Positions 6,963 through 13,005 of a stretch of 13,005 nt of DNA are shown here, in pieces. The notes beneath the pieces were generated by a model. The model did no database searches and was not told where the DNA came from. It saw only the letters and a program-made list of their open reading frames with translations. Source of the DNA: a bacterium (lineage in GTDB: Bacteria > Electryoneota > RPQS01); the NCBI GenBank assembly GCA_018814465.1, contig JAHIZR010000345.1:1-13005 (forward strand), written 5' to 3'. Positions within the stretch are counted from its first letter, which is position 1. Each line of letters begins with the position of its first letter. A program made the translations under genes and the position numbers.

Positions 6963-7608
6963 ATCAGAAGCTTTCCAACTTGTTGATGCTTACCTCGAGG
7001 GATTGCTCTCTGAACTCGAGAAAACTCAGTTTGAAGCGATACTTAAGACAGATTCAAGCTTGGGGAAAGCTGTCGAGGAAGCAAGAGTCATAAACCGGCT
7101 CTTATCCGAACAGGAATGGGTCTCGCCTTCAGTAAGTTTCACAGAAGCGGTGATGTCTCGGATTGAAACTGATCCAAGTTTCGAACCGGTCAAGGCAATG
7201 GATATGCCTCTTGAACTGAATCCTGATTTGCTCTTAGATAAGCTCTTGGAGAGCCAAGTCTGGCTGACACCTTCGCACAGTTTCACGCGGAATGTGATGC
7301 AGCGAATCGAGTTGGCTACCGAAAAAGAAACAGAGCTGGCTCCCGTATCAAGGCGAGAAGCGGTCATAGACTGGATTCAAGGCTTGGCGCCGGCAGCCGC
7401 AATTATTGCATTCGTGATCATGTTTGGCCGGAGTATGTATGAGAGTATCATGGGATATCTACTGCAAAGCGCGACCGTGATCGACGCTGTCGTTGGGACT
7501 AAAATATTCGAAAGTCAACCACTTATTCAGCTTGGAGTGATCGTTCCATTAATCGGAGTTTGCATAATTTCAGCGATGGTTACACGAAGGCTAAGGTTGG
7601 CTTCGTAG
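6943..7608 (+). CDS. Probable membrane anti-sigma factor with a duplicated motif
   Basis: The protein is 221 residues from ATG 6943, which has AGAGGAAA at 6929-6936 as ribosome site; an in-frame start at 6919 lacks one, and ATG 6955 sits too close to its upstream purines. It overlaps the sigma gene by 20 bases. Residues 7-50 form an acidic helical region (VDAYLEGLLSELEKTQFEAIL) like the N-terminus of anti-sigma factors, but there is no HxxxCxxC zinc motif. Two hydrophobic segments, about 147-175 and 193-213, place it in the inner membrane with the helical domain in the cytoplasm. A 23-residue motif occurs twice (53-75 and 101-123) with about 14 identities: LL-x-x-Q-x-W-x-x-PS-x-SFT-x-x-VM-x-RIE. 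The role is inferred from operon position and layout, not from recognised sequence similarity. Confidence 0.7.
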   Translation: MTYRMNKSEAFQLVDAYLEGLLSELEKTQFEAILKTDSSLGKAVEEARVINRLLSEQEWVSPSVSFTEAVMSRIETDPSFEPVKAMDMPLELNPDLLLDKLLESQVWLTPSHSFTRNVMQRIELATEKETELAPVSRREAVIDWIQGLAPAAAIIAFVIMFGRSMYESIMGYLLQSATVIDAVVGTKIFESQPLIQLGVIVPLIGVCIISAMVTRRLRLAS

Positions 7609-7630
7609 GGCAGCAGAATAGTCCGAAATT

Positions 7631-7663
7631 ATCGCGTGCAAAGTTTTGCATGCGATTTTTTTT
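7631..7663 (+). terminator. Strong rho-independent terminator of the sigma/anti-sigma operon
   Basis: ATCGCGTGCAA (7631-7641) pairs with TTGCATGCGAT (7646-7656), with one G-T pair and a four-base loop, and eight T residues end the hairpin (7656-7663). It lies 22 bases after the stop of the anti-sigma gene and isolates this operon from the pilin gene. Confidence 0.85.
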
Positions 7664-8079
7664 GGGTGGCGGATCATCAGAGTTGCTTGAGATGGCTAAA
7701 ACGATTGAAAAGAGTGATGTAGCAGAAAGTCTATGCCTCTCAGAATTAAATAGGACTAATTAGCACTATTTTACGCAAAAAATATCGAGCGCAAAAAATG
7801 CATCAATCGCAGGATTTGCGCACCAGCTTCTGACTCTCCTTTTTGATTATTATGGATTTAGGGCCAAAGAAGGCCCATTAAACATAGGAACAATAGTTGC
7901 CCTTACAAATGAGGTTGATAGAGCAACAACCGAATAAAGTCCAAGAATATCGCTTGAATTTGTCTGAAGGTCGTTGTAACTTTGAGCCTGATTAACTCAC
8001 TGCATCCGTGCAATTGATCAACAGCTATATAGAGGTAGGTTTGCGCACGGACAAGCCGAAGCGGAAGGAAGGAAAAGAT
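7664..8079 (+). other. 416-base intergenic leader before the pilin gene
   Basis: No convincing gene is present; a 23-codon ORF from ATG 7693 has no ribosome site or recognisable features. The stretch holds a direct repeat CGCAAAAAAT (7774-7783 and 7790-7799), a short hairpin GGGCC/GGCCC (7861-7865 with 7872-7876) and a second GGTTG/CAACC (7913-7917 with 7927-7931). It is more A+T-rich than its flanks in the 7690-7860 part. No c-di-GMP riboswitch core and no sigma54 -24/-12 element was found. The pilin promoter most likely lies here. Confidence 0.5.
7954..7982 (+). promoter_or_regulatory. Candidate promoter for the pilin gene
   Basis: TTGAAT at 7954-7959 and TAACTT at 7977-7982 are 17 bases apart. 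The -35 box is good and the -10 box poor. It would give a leader of about 90 bases before the pilin ATG at 8080. Other AT-rich hexamers nearby, such as TATATA at 8026-8031, lack a matching -35 box. Confidence 0.3.
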
Positions 8080-8505
8080 ATGTTCAAGAAATTGCATCGC
8101 AAGAGTAACCAGAAGGGGTTCACCCTTATCGAAATCCTGATCGTGGTCGTGATCGTCGCGATTTTGGCAGCGATTTCGGTCCCGATTTATCTTGAGTATG
8201 TGGAGAGCGCACGTGCAAGTGACGCGAAGACGGCGATCAGTTCAATTTGGCAGGCGGCGCAGATCTATTATCAGGATCGCGGCGAATATCCTGCGACGGT
8301 AGAGGAGTTGGAAGACAGTCGCTATGTGAATTTGTCTTCATCCACGAAACTTCAGTGGAATTTCCAGCTTATTGGTGATCCGCCGGTGTCGATAACGGCA
8401 CAATCCACTGACCAGATGGCCGGTGGCGCGGGCAAGGAAGTTCGATATGATATCGAGCGAGGAACTTGGTATGGTTACGGCTTGCCGGAACCTGACGAGA
8501 ACTAA
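8080..8505 (+). CDS. Type IV major-type pilin (prepilin)
   Basis: The protein is 141 residues from ATG 8080, chosen because GGAAGGA stands directly upstream and because this start gives a short prepilin leader; an in-frame start at 8008 would add 24 polar residues. The basic leader ends at G13, followed by FTLIEILIVVVIVAILAAIS: the class III signal with glutamate at mature position 5 (E18), processed by a PilD-type peptidase. The rest of the N-terminal helix (YVESARASDAKTAISSIWQAAQIYYQDRGEYPATVEEL) is typical of pilins and type II pseudopilins. The mature form has about 128 residues and no cysteine, so it lacks the usual C-terminal disulfide loop. pilT downstream favours a pilus subunit over a secretion pseudopilin, though the PATVEEL segment also suits GspG-like proteins. 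A terminator hairpin follows, as expected for a highly expressed subunit. Confidence 0.9.
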   Translation: MFKKLHRKSNQKGFTLIEILIVVVIVAILAAISVPIYLEYVESARASDAKTAISSIWQAAQIYYQDRGEYPATVEELEDSRYVNLSSSTKLQWNFQLIGDPPVSITAQSTDQMAGGAGKEVRYDIERGTWYGYGLPEPDEN

Positions 8506-8519
8506 GGACAGAGATTTGA

Positions 8520-8556
8520 GCAGGGGCGGTGAGGTAGCCGCTCCTGCCTTCTTTTC
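8520..8556 (+). terminator. Terminator or attenuator between pilin and pilT
   Basis: GCAGGGGCGG (8520-8529) pairs with CCGCTCCTGC (8538-8547) over ten pairs, one of them G-T, with an eight-base loop, followed by CTTCTTTTC. It lies 14 bases after the pilin stop. A partial terminator here would let much pilin be made with less PilT from the same transcript. Confidence 0.75.
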
Positions 8557-8565
8557 ATTTACTGT

Positions 8566-8598
8566 ATGAGCGCAACAGAGGTAGCGAGACTTGTCTGA
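8566..8598 (+). CDS. Possible 10-codon mini-ORF overlapping the pilT start
   Basis: ATG 8566 reads MSATEVARLV and stops at TGA 8596-8598, overlapping the TTG start of pilT (8591) by eight bases in another frame. It contains the GAGG (8578-8581) that would serve pilT. It may couple translation, be a remnant of an older pilT start displaced by an indel, or be chance. No ribosome site of its own is clear. Confidence 0.2.
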   Translation: MSATEVARLV

Positions 8599-9673
8599 CG
8601 TAGCAACAGCTCAACAGCTGGACATATTTGACCTGCTGCGGTTTTCCGTACAGCAGGGTGCATCGGACTTGCATATGTCATCCGGATCGGTTCCGATGAT
8701 TCGTGTGCATGGTCGGATGAGGAAATTAGATCTGCCGGCAACTCCCCATTCAAATTTGGAGAGCATAACGAGGCAGGTATTGAGTCGTGAGCAATTAGAG
8801 AGATTTGCGGAGATGAAGGAGATCGACTTTTCCGCAAGATTGGAAGATATTGCTCGGTTTCGTGTTAACATTTTTCAGCAGATCGACGGGTACGCGGCGG
8901 TCTTTCGGACGATTCCGTCAGAGATCAAGTCATTTGACGAGTTGGGATTACCCGAGACGATGCGAGAGTTGTGCGAGCGGGACCGTGGGTTGGTGCTATT
9001 AACCGGACCGACGGGTTCGGGAAAGACCACGACTCTGGCGACGATGATCGACTGGATCAATGAATACAAGGAGCTTCATATCATCACGATTGAAGACCCT
9101 GTTGAGTTTTTCCACGAGTCGAAGAATTGCATGCTTAATCAGCGTGAGCTTGGTGCGAATACGCACTCATTTGCGAACGCCTTGCGCTCAGCGTTGCGAG
9201 AAGACCCGGATGTAATTCTGGTAGGTGAAATGCGTGACTTGGAGACGATTTCGCTGGCTTTGACGGCGGCGGAGACTGGTCACTTAGTGTTCGCAACTCT
9301 ACATACTTCAAGCGCTTCGAAGACAATTGACCGTATTATTGACATCTTTCCTTCCGCACAAAAGACTCAGGTGCGATCAATGTTGGCGGAGTCATTAGAG
9401 GCGGTTGTGGCACAGAAACTGCTTCCACTAAAGGATGGCGACGGCCGAGTAGTGGCGACCGAAATCATGGTTGCGACAACGGCTGTTCGAAATCTGATTC
9501 GCGAAGATAAAATTTACCAGATACCTTCTGTCATTCAATCCGGCGGAAAGTCAGGCATGCACAGTCTGGATCAGGATTTGATGCGGCTGCTGCATAAGGG
9601 TGCCATCACCCGCGAGACTGCTCTCCATGTGGCTGAGAATCCGAAGTTATTCGAGGTGAATCTCTCTGAGTAA
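8591..9673 (+). CDS. pilT: Type IV pilus retraction ATPase PilT
   Basis: PilT is a cytoplasmic hexameric ATPase that depolymerises the pilus and powers twitching, adhesion and DNA uptake. The 360 residues match the family (about 345-375). The N-terminal domain includes QGASDLHMSSGSVPMIRVHG (22-41). The ATPase core has the Walker A GPTGSGKT (139-146), an Asp box IITIEDPVEF (164-173), a Walker B DPDVILVGEMRD (205-216) and a His box TGHLVFATLHT (229-239). AVRNLIREDK (298-307) matches the PilT-specific AIRNLIRE motif needed for retraction, which sets it apart from PilB/GspE. There is no zinc-binding tetracysteine. The start is TTG 8591 with GAGG nine bases upstream; the first in-frame ATG (residue 29) would cut the N-terminal domain. 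It lies between the pilin and the minor pilin genes, and 49 bases separate it from the next gene. Confidence 0.95.
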   Translation: MSDVATAQQLDIFDLLRFSVQQGASDLHMSSGSVPMIRVHGRMRKLDLPATPHSNLESITRQVLSREQLERFAEMKEIDFSARLEDIARFRVNIFQQIDGYAAVFRTIPSEIKSFDELGLPETMRELCERDRGLVLLTGPTGSGKTTTLATMIDWINEYKELHIITIEDPVEFFHESKNCMLNQRELGANTHSFANALRSALREDPDVILVGEMRDLETISLALTAAETGHLVFATLHTSSASKTIDRIIDIFPSAQKTQVRSMLAESLEAVVAQKLLPLKDGDGRVVATEIMVATTAVRNLIREDKIYQIPSVIQSGGKSGMHSLDQDLMRLLHKGAITRETALHVAENPKLFEVNLSE

Positions 9674-9722
9674 ACTCAGGGGGCTTGGCCTTGAATCACC
9701 CAGAATTCCAGTGAGGCCCAAC

Positions 9723-10235
9723 ATGGAAAAGAAGTGCAGGCTACTACAACGCGGAGCGGCGGACCTGGTTGCCGTTGCCGTCGGAATGACCCTCCTGGCT
9801 ATTACAGCCGTCGGGACTTCCTATTCTCTATTATATGGCCGCCAGGCATTGATCCAGCAGGAGCACTATAAAGTTGCGTCCTACATGCTGCGTGGCGAGC
9901 TTGAGCGCGAGGTTGCCAGGTTTCAGGTGTTCGGGAAATATCGTGACCGATTTGACAGCTACCTGGACTTTGGCGAGCTTAACATCAACTTAGACAGTCC
10001 GAATGATCGGGACGGGGATGTGAACATGACCCGTGGCAGGATTAATCGGGATCCGGTAGTTAAGATTGATCGACAAGAGACCGGCGAAGGCACGGATTAT
10101 TACCGAATTGTCATGCGCGCGGAATGGACAGAATCGGTTTACCCCGGGGCGCTTGACAGTCGATCTCGAAATAAGTCCGGCACGACGCACGAGATTTTAT
10201 TGGCAACCACCTTCTTAGTCCAAAGTGAACTCTGA
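9723..10235 (+). CDS. Minor-pilin-like protein with an atypical N-terminal signal
   Basis: The protein is 170 residues from ATG 9723, preferred over GTG 9711 because GAGG at 9713-9716 is well placed for it. The N-terminus is basic (MEKKCRLLQRG), then comes one hydrophobic helix at about 12-34 (LVAVAVGMTLLAITAVG) continuing into a helical stretch (QALIQQEHYKVASYMLRGELEREVARF), as in PilV/PilW or GspI/GspJ-type subunits. There is a glycine at position 11 that could be the cleavage point, but the residues after it (AADLV) are not FTLIE; an aspartate at +3 is the only acidic residue. The C-terminal half is a soluble domain with no recognised motif. The next gene begins within 60 bases. The call as minor pilin rests on architecture and place. 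Confidence 0.65.
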   Translation: MEKKCRLLQRGAADLVAVAVGMTLLAITAVGTSYSLLYGRQALIQQEHYKVASYMLRGELEREVARFQVFGKYRDRFDSYLDFGELNINLDSPNDRDGDVNMTRGRINRDPVVKIDRQETGEGTDYYRIVMRAEWTESVYPGALDSRSRNKSGTTHEILLATTFLVQSEL

Positions 10236-10294
10236 CCTTGCAGGTTATGAATTCAATGAACACCAATCAACAAAGGACAAAGAAGGGGTCTATC

Positions 10295-11110
10295 ATGAGA
10301 TCTACCAATACGGCTCGTTTGAGCCATTATAAATCAAGTCTTCTCAGAGTGCAGGTTGGTTTCACGCTGATCAGCACGATGGTTTCTTTCGCGCTGGCAT
10401 CCGTTGCCTTATTCGGCGGCTGGGTGGCCTATCGGGATATACAAATGCAGTGGCGAGTAGCCAATGCAGAGCGGCAGATGGATCAGTACGCCCACAACGC
10501 GATGGCGGAGCTGGTCAATGTATTAAGTTGGTCTTACGGGGCGGAGCAAATCGGTTCGGGCCGGAATATGCGCTGGCAGATATCCCTGATGGATCAGGTT
10601 CTCGAGCATGCGGGCCAACACGGCAGCGGATTGCTTTCCTACCGATATCGCACGGATATGTACTATCTGCTTCGCGGCATAAACGGCGGCCTGGTCAATC
10701 TGACCTATGATCGCGATAGGGGCATTTTGTTTGACCGGGTGCCGCCGGAATGGGCTGAAGCCAGACGCGGCAATCAGCGGCAGTATGTTTGGCGCGGGTC
10801 CGTCATTCGTAATCCGCGCACCAATCTCGCGGCGTTCGATCGCAGGGATCGGATGACGGTGGTTGGTTTGGAATTGGATCGTTCCCTCGTGAATGATCCT
10901 TGGAGGGATCCGGAAAAGCCATGGGATGCTCATGCCGTAATCGGAATCACGATTACGATGCAGTACAAATATGATGCGACTCATGGAGTCTCGCTGTTTA
11001 CGGACGAGTATGTGCGGGAGCGCACGTATTCGACGAAGGTTTTCTGCCGCAATTACGATGTGCCGAAGAATCTGTTCAAAGAGGATCTTCAGGCGAGTTA
11101 TTCGGGATAG
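10295..11110 (+). CDS. PilW-like minor pilin with the conserved Glu5 replaced
   Basis: The protein is 271 residues from ATG 10295, chosen for AAGGGG at 10283-10288, six bases upstream; ATG 10247 and TTG 10238 are weaker in-frame starts. A 22-residue basic leader ends VQVG, followed by FTLISTMVSFALASVALFGGWVAYRDIQMQWRVANAERQMDQ. This is a prepilin-type signal and helix, but mature position 5 is serine, not glutamate. The C-terminal domain of about 200 residues is polar and rich in Arg and Tyr (YRYRTDMYYLLRG, VVGLELDRSLV), with a single cysteine near the end. Size and position after pilT and another minor pilin suit a PilW/GspJ-like subunit of the pilus-priming complex. It ends 45 bases before a large hairpin. 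Confidence 0.72.
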   Translation: MRSTNTARLSHYKSSLLRVQVGFTLISTMVSFALASVALFGGWVAYRDIQMQWRVANAERQMDQYAHNAMAELVNVLSWSYGAEQIGSGRNMRWQISLMDQVLEHAGQHGSGLLSYRYRTDMYYLLRGINGGLVNLTYDRDRGILFDRVPPEWAEARRGNQRQYVWRGSVIRNPRTNLAAFDRRDRMTVVGLELDRSLVNDPWRDPEKPWDAHAVIGITITMQYKYDATHGVSLFTDEYVRERTYSTKVFCRNYDVPKNLFKEDLQASYSG

Positions 11111-11149
11111 ATTTAGCGCTGATGAAAATCGGCATTGATCTTTGATGAA

Positions 11150-11205
11150 GGCTGCGGCAGCGTCAAGCAAGACGCTGCCGTCAGCCGACCATGTTGGGCT
11201 TTTTT
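11150..11205 (+). terminator. Long hairpin and T tract after the PilW-like gene
   Basis: GGCTGCGGCAGCGTC (11150-11164) pairs with GACGCTGCC-G-T-CAGCC (11171-11186): 15 pairs, one bulged T (11181) and a six-base loop AAGCAA. A run of six T lies at 11200-11205, 13 bases beyond the stem, and is preceded by GGCT (11197-11200), which can pair instead with AGCC (11183-11186) of the first stem. The distance makes it an imperfect terminator; a switchable attenuator is possible. Confidence 0.55.
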
Positions 11206-11373
11206 GCAAGTTGCTCGAGCGATGTTCATTGAACGAGTGCGCGCCTATCTACTCTTTCACTGGAGAGTGGATGGGCGAGTGCTTGTCTCCCGAACCGGAG
11301 CGAGCCGATCCGTCACGCTTTGGGAACAGAGTGTGAAGAATTGATTATTGGGTGATCAATGAGGAGCGGCAAA
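11206..11373 (+). other. Structured leader before the PilX-like gene
   Basis: No supported gene; two overlapping short ORFs across 11135-11344 lack ribosome sites and run through hairpins. A strong hairpin is formed by CGCCTATCTACTCT (11242-11255) and AGAGTGGATGGGCG (11264-11277): 14 pairs, two of them T-G, with loop TTCACTGG. A smaller CTCC/GGAG hairpin lies near 11287-11300. GAGGAG at 11361-11366 is the ribosome site for ATG 11374. The T-G pairs, which keep the stem intact, suggest the RNA form matters. Confidence 0.45.
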
Positions 11374-13002
11374 ATGAACACGACGCATAGGACTGAGATC
11401 TGTAATCAGGAAAGCTGGTGCAGGCAGATCAGAGAGCGGTTATCCGTTTTTAAATGGAGCAGACTAATGCGGAACAACCAGCAAGAAAGCCGAGAAGAAG
11501 AGATGACAACCATACTAAAACCTTTCAGGAATCGCCGTCAAGGCGGTTATGTAATGATTTCGGCAATGGCGCTGACCCTCGTGCTGTTAGGCGTTGGGAT
11601 CGCCTTTATGCAGTGGGCATCGGACGAGTCCATCCAGAGCCAGCACAATCTTGCCGGGATGCAGGCCTACTATCTGGCACAGACCGGTGTGATCGAAGAG
11701 GGCTTGCATTGGCTCCGCACGCAGCAGGCAGGTTTGTTGCCGCAACAGGCGACAAGAAGGAACGACGGTGAAGTCGTCGTGGACAGAAAACTCATCGGCA
11801 AGTATGAAGATGTCATCATTGCTCCGGTTTTTGGTGGGCTTGAGAGCGGCGACATCTTCTTTTCGAAGCGCAAGTTTCGAATTTCCGCGACGGGGCGGGT
11901 CGTGCTGCCGTGGAACGAGGATGGCCGGAATGAAGAGAAGGAAGTTCTAAGAAAGGCGATCCTTTATGTATCCGTGCGCAGCTTTGCCGACTATATGTAT
12001 CTGACGGATCATGAAGTGACGCCCTTGGGCGAAGTGGTACGGTTCTTCAACGGTGATACGCTTTGGTGGCGGGTCCATTCCAATGATACGATTCGCATGA
12101 TGCAGAGACCGGTCTTTTATGGTCAGGTCACGACATGCGCTTCAAGGTTTGATTTGCAGGCCGGCGCCAGCCCGCAGTTTCTGGGACCCGATCCTGCCTT
12201 TAATGTTCCCAGGGTAAATATTCCCACGGTTGCGGCGACCGTGCGTGAAGGGGCTGCCGCGCAGAGCAATATTTATAATTTAGCGGGACAGGAATATCGG
12301 CTTTCGATGCGCGGCTCATCGGGGATTCTCTATTATTGGGAGGAAGGCGCGCCTTTCGATTCGTTGACAGCGCATCATGTCAACATACCTCTTCAGGGAA
12401 CGCATACCTGTATTTTTGTTGAAAGACCGCTGTCGATGCATGGCCAGATCACAGGCGACTGGACGATTGGGTGCAGCGAAGATATCTATTTGATAGACAA
12501 TATTTACTATACCTGTCTGAACTGGGGCGATGATTTCTCGATTGAACCCACATGTACTGATTATTGCGGGATTGTCTCCGAGAAGAAGGTAATTATCGCG
12601 AATACATGGGCAAATGGGCGGGAGAATCAAGCGCAGGAATCGAGCATTATCATATGCGCGGCGATCGTGGCTTTAGGGGAAGACGGCGGATCGTTCACGT
12701 TCGATCAGCAGAATGATGTTTGGGATACTTACATCGGTCCGAATCCCGATGAACGCGGGCGAATTCATTTGCGAGGATCGGTGACGCAGAGATTTCGTGG
12801 CTATGTTCACAGATCGAACCAAGGCGGCACAGGCTACCTGAAGGATTACGCTTACGATGACCGGTTTGTTCTTCACCGGCCGCCCTGTTTCTTTGATGCG
12901 GTTGACCAGTCGGGGCGGGCCTTGTTTGACGTCGTGCAGTGGGGTCAGGCGGTTGAAGAGCAGCAGGATATTCGGAATGATATCCGCGTTCGTTACAATT
13001 AG
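11374..13002 (+). CDS. PilX-like pilus assembly protein with a large cysteine-containing C-terminal region
   Basis: The protein is 542 residues from ATG 11374, which has GAGGAG seven bases upstream; ATG 11359, 11467 and 11503 are in-frame alternatives, and 11503 would leave the short N-terminus usual for this family. After a basic stretch (FRNRRQGG), one hydrophobic helix (about 59-80, VMISAMALTLVLLGVGIAFM) runs into SIQSQHNLAGMQAYYLAQTGVIEEGLHWLR, the PilX/GspK-like pattern in which 'AYYLAQTG' is the hallmark. Mature position 5 is not glutamate. The long C-terminal region contains eight cysteines and ends with a beta-rich part (IHLRGSVTQRFRGYVHRS, GTGYLKDYAYDDR, PPCFF) resembling DUF4900-like pilus proteins of other bacteria. 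It probably sits at the pilus tip or priming complex. It ends three bases before the window edge, so what follows is unseen. Confidence 0.75.
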   Translation: MNTTHRTEICNQESWCRQIRERLSVFKWSRLMRNNQQESREEEMTTILKPFRNRRQGGYVMISAMALTLVLLGVGIAFMQWASDESIQSQHNLAGMQAYYLAQTGVIEEGLHWLRTQQAGLLPQQATRRNDGEVVVDRKLIGKYEDVIIAPVFGGLESGDIFFSKRKFRISATGRVVLPWNEDGRNEEKEVLRKAILYVSVRSFADYMYLTDHEVTPLGEVVRFFNGDTLWWRVHSNDTIRMMQRPVFYGQVTTCASRFDLQAGASPQFLGPDPAFNVPRVNIPTVAATVREGAAAQSNIYNLAGQEYRLSMRGSSGILYYWEEGAPFDSLTAHHVNIPLQGTHTCIFVERPLSMHGQITGDWTIGCSEDIYLIDNIYYTCLNWGDDFSIEPTCTDYCGIVSEKKVIIANTWANGRENQAQESSIIICAAIVALGEDGGSFTFDQQNDVWDTYIGPNPDERGRIHLRGSVTQRFRGYVHRSNQGGTGYLKDYAYDDRFVLHRPPCFFDAVDQSGRALFDVVQWGQAVEEQQDIRNDIRVRYN

Positions 13003-13005
13003 TTA

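Noticed and set aside
7026..7367. Minus-strand ORF of 113 codons opposite the anti-sigma gene
   Set aside because: It is rich in Ser and mirrors the plus-strand gene, which has a ribosome site, coupling to the sigma gene and membrane helices.
7560..7763. ORF of 67 codons running from the anti-sigma gene through the terminator
   Set aside because: It crosses a strong rho-independent terminator, starts inside the anti-sigma gene and has no features of its own.
7664..8079. A c-di-GMP riboswitch or a sigma54 promoter before the pilin gene
   Set aside because: Both are common at pilin genes, so I looked for the conserved c-di-GMP aptamer core and for GG-N10-GC spacing; neither was present.
10523..11209. 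Minus-strand ORF of 228 codons opposite the PilW-like gene
   Set aside because: It is long but lies wholly across a gene with a prepilin signal and good ribosome site, and it runs into the hairpin region; the translation shows no domain.
11135..11344. Two overlapping short plus-strand ORFs (69 and 64 codons) between the PilW-like and PilX-like genes
   Set aside because: No ribosome sites, no membrane or secretion signal, and both run through the two large hairpins; a structured RNA explains the region better.
1..13005. tRNA or rRNA genes, insertion sequences, attachment sites and CRISPR arrays
   Set aside because: No T-loop/anticodon arrangement, no terminal inverted repeats with transposase, and no regularly spaced direct repeats were seen.

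Overview
The window looks like a chromosomal segment of a Gram-negative bacterium, probably an uncultured lineage of the FCB (Fibrobacterota-Chlorobiota-Bacteroidota) side, such as the candidate phyla around Zixibacteria, Eisenbacteria, KSB1 or Latescibacteria. The evidence is a large exported protein ending in an 'AYPNPFNPATTIEY' FlgD-like/type IX-secretion-style C-terminal domain, a second similar tail at the left edge, a type IV pilus gene set, and frequent weak or missing Shine-Dalgarno sites with TTG starts. The phylum is an inference. No rRNA, tRNA, mobile element or CRISPR array was seen.

Left part (1-3370): the last 57 codons of one surface protein are followed by a 1034-residue multidomain surface protein. 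That protein has a signal peptide, four related beta-rich modules, a further beta domain, an FN3-like domain and the sorting domain. A rho-independent terminator closes it. Middle (3382-6158): a minus-strand permuted papain-like (YiiX/NlpC-P60-like) hydrolase candidate is divergent from nadB (L-aspartate oxidase, first step of de novo NAD synthesis), which has a good sigma70-type promoter. A small three-helix membrane protein on the minus strand overlaps the 3' end of nadB antisense by about 100 bp.

Right part (6328-13002): an ECF sigma factor overlaps a membrane protein gene that is probably its anti-sigma factor, and a strong terminator follows. After a leader of about 415 bp comes a type IV pilus cluster in one orientation: a canonical major-type pilin, a terminator/attenuator hairpin, pilT (retraction ATPase), two minor-pilin-like proteins with altered prepilin signals, a structured intergenic stretch, and a large PilX-like protein with a cysteine-bearing C-terminal region.

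The pilus genes plausibly work together: the pilin polymer is retracted by PilT, and the minor pilins and PilX-like protein form an initiating or tip complex. The assembly ATPase, platform protein, secretin and prepilin peptidase are not in the window. Whether the adjacent sigma/anti-sigma pair controls the pilus genes cannot be decided from sequence alone. The most unusual points are the degenerate prepilin signals, the internally duplicated zinc-less anti-sigma candidate, the mini-ORFs overlapping the sigma and pilT starts, the structured RNA before the PilX-like gene, and a G8 tract in the surface protein ahead of its sorting domain.
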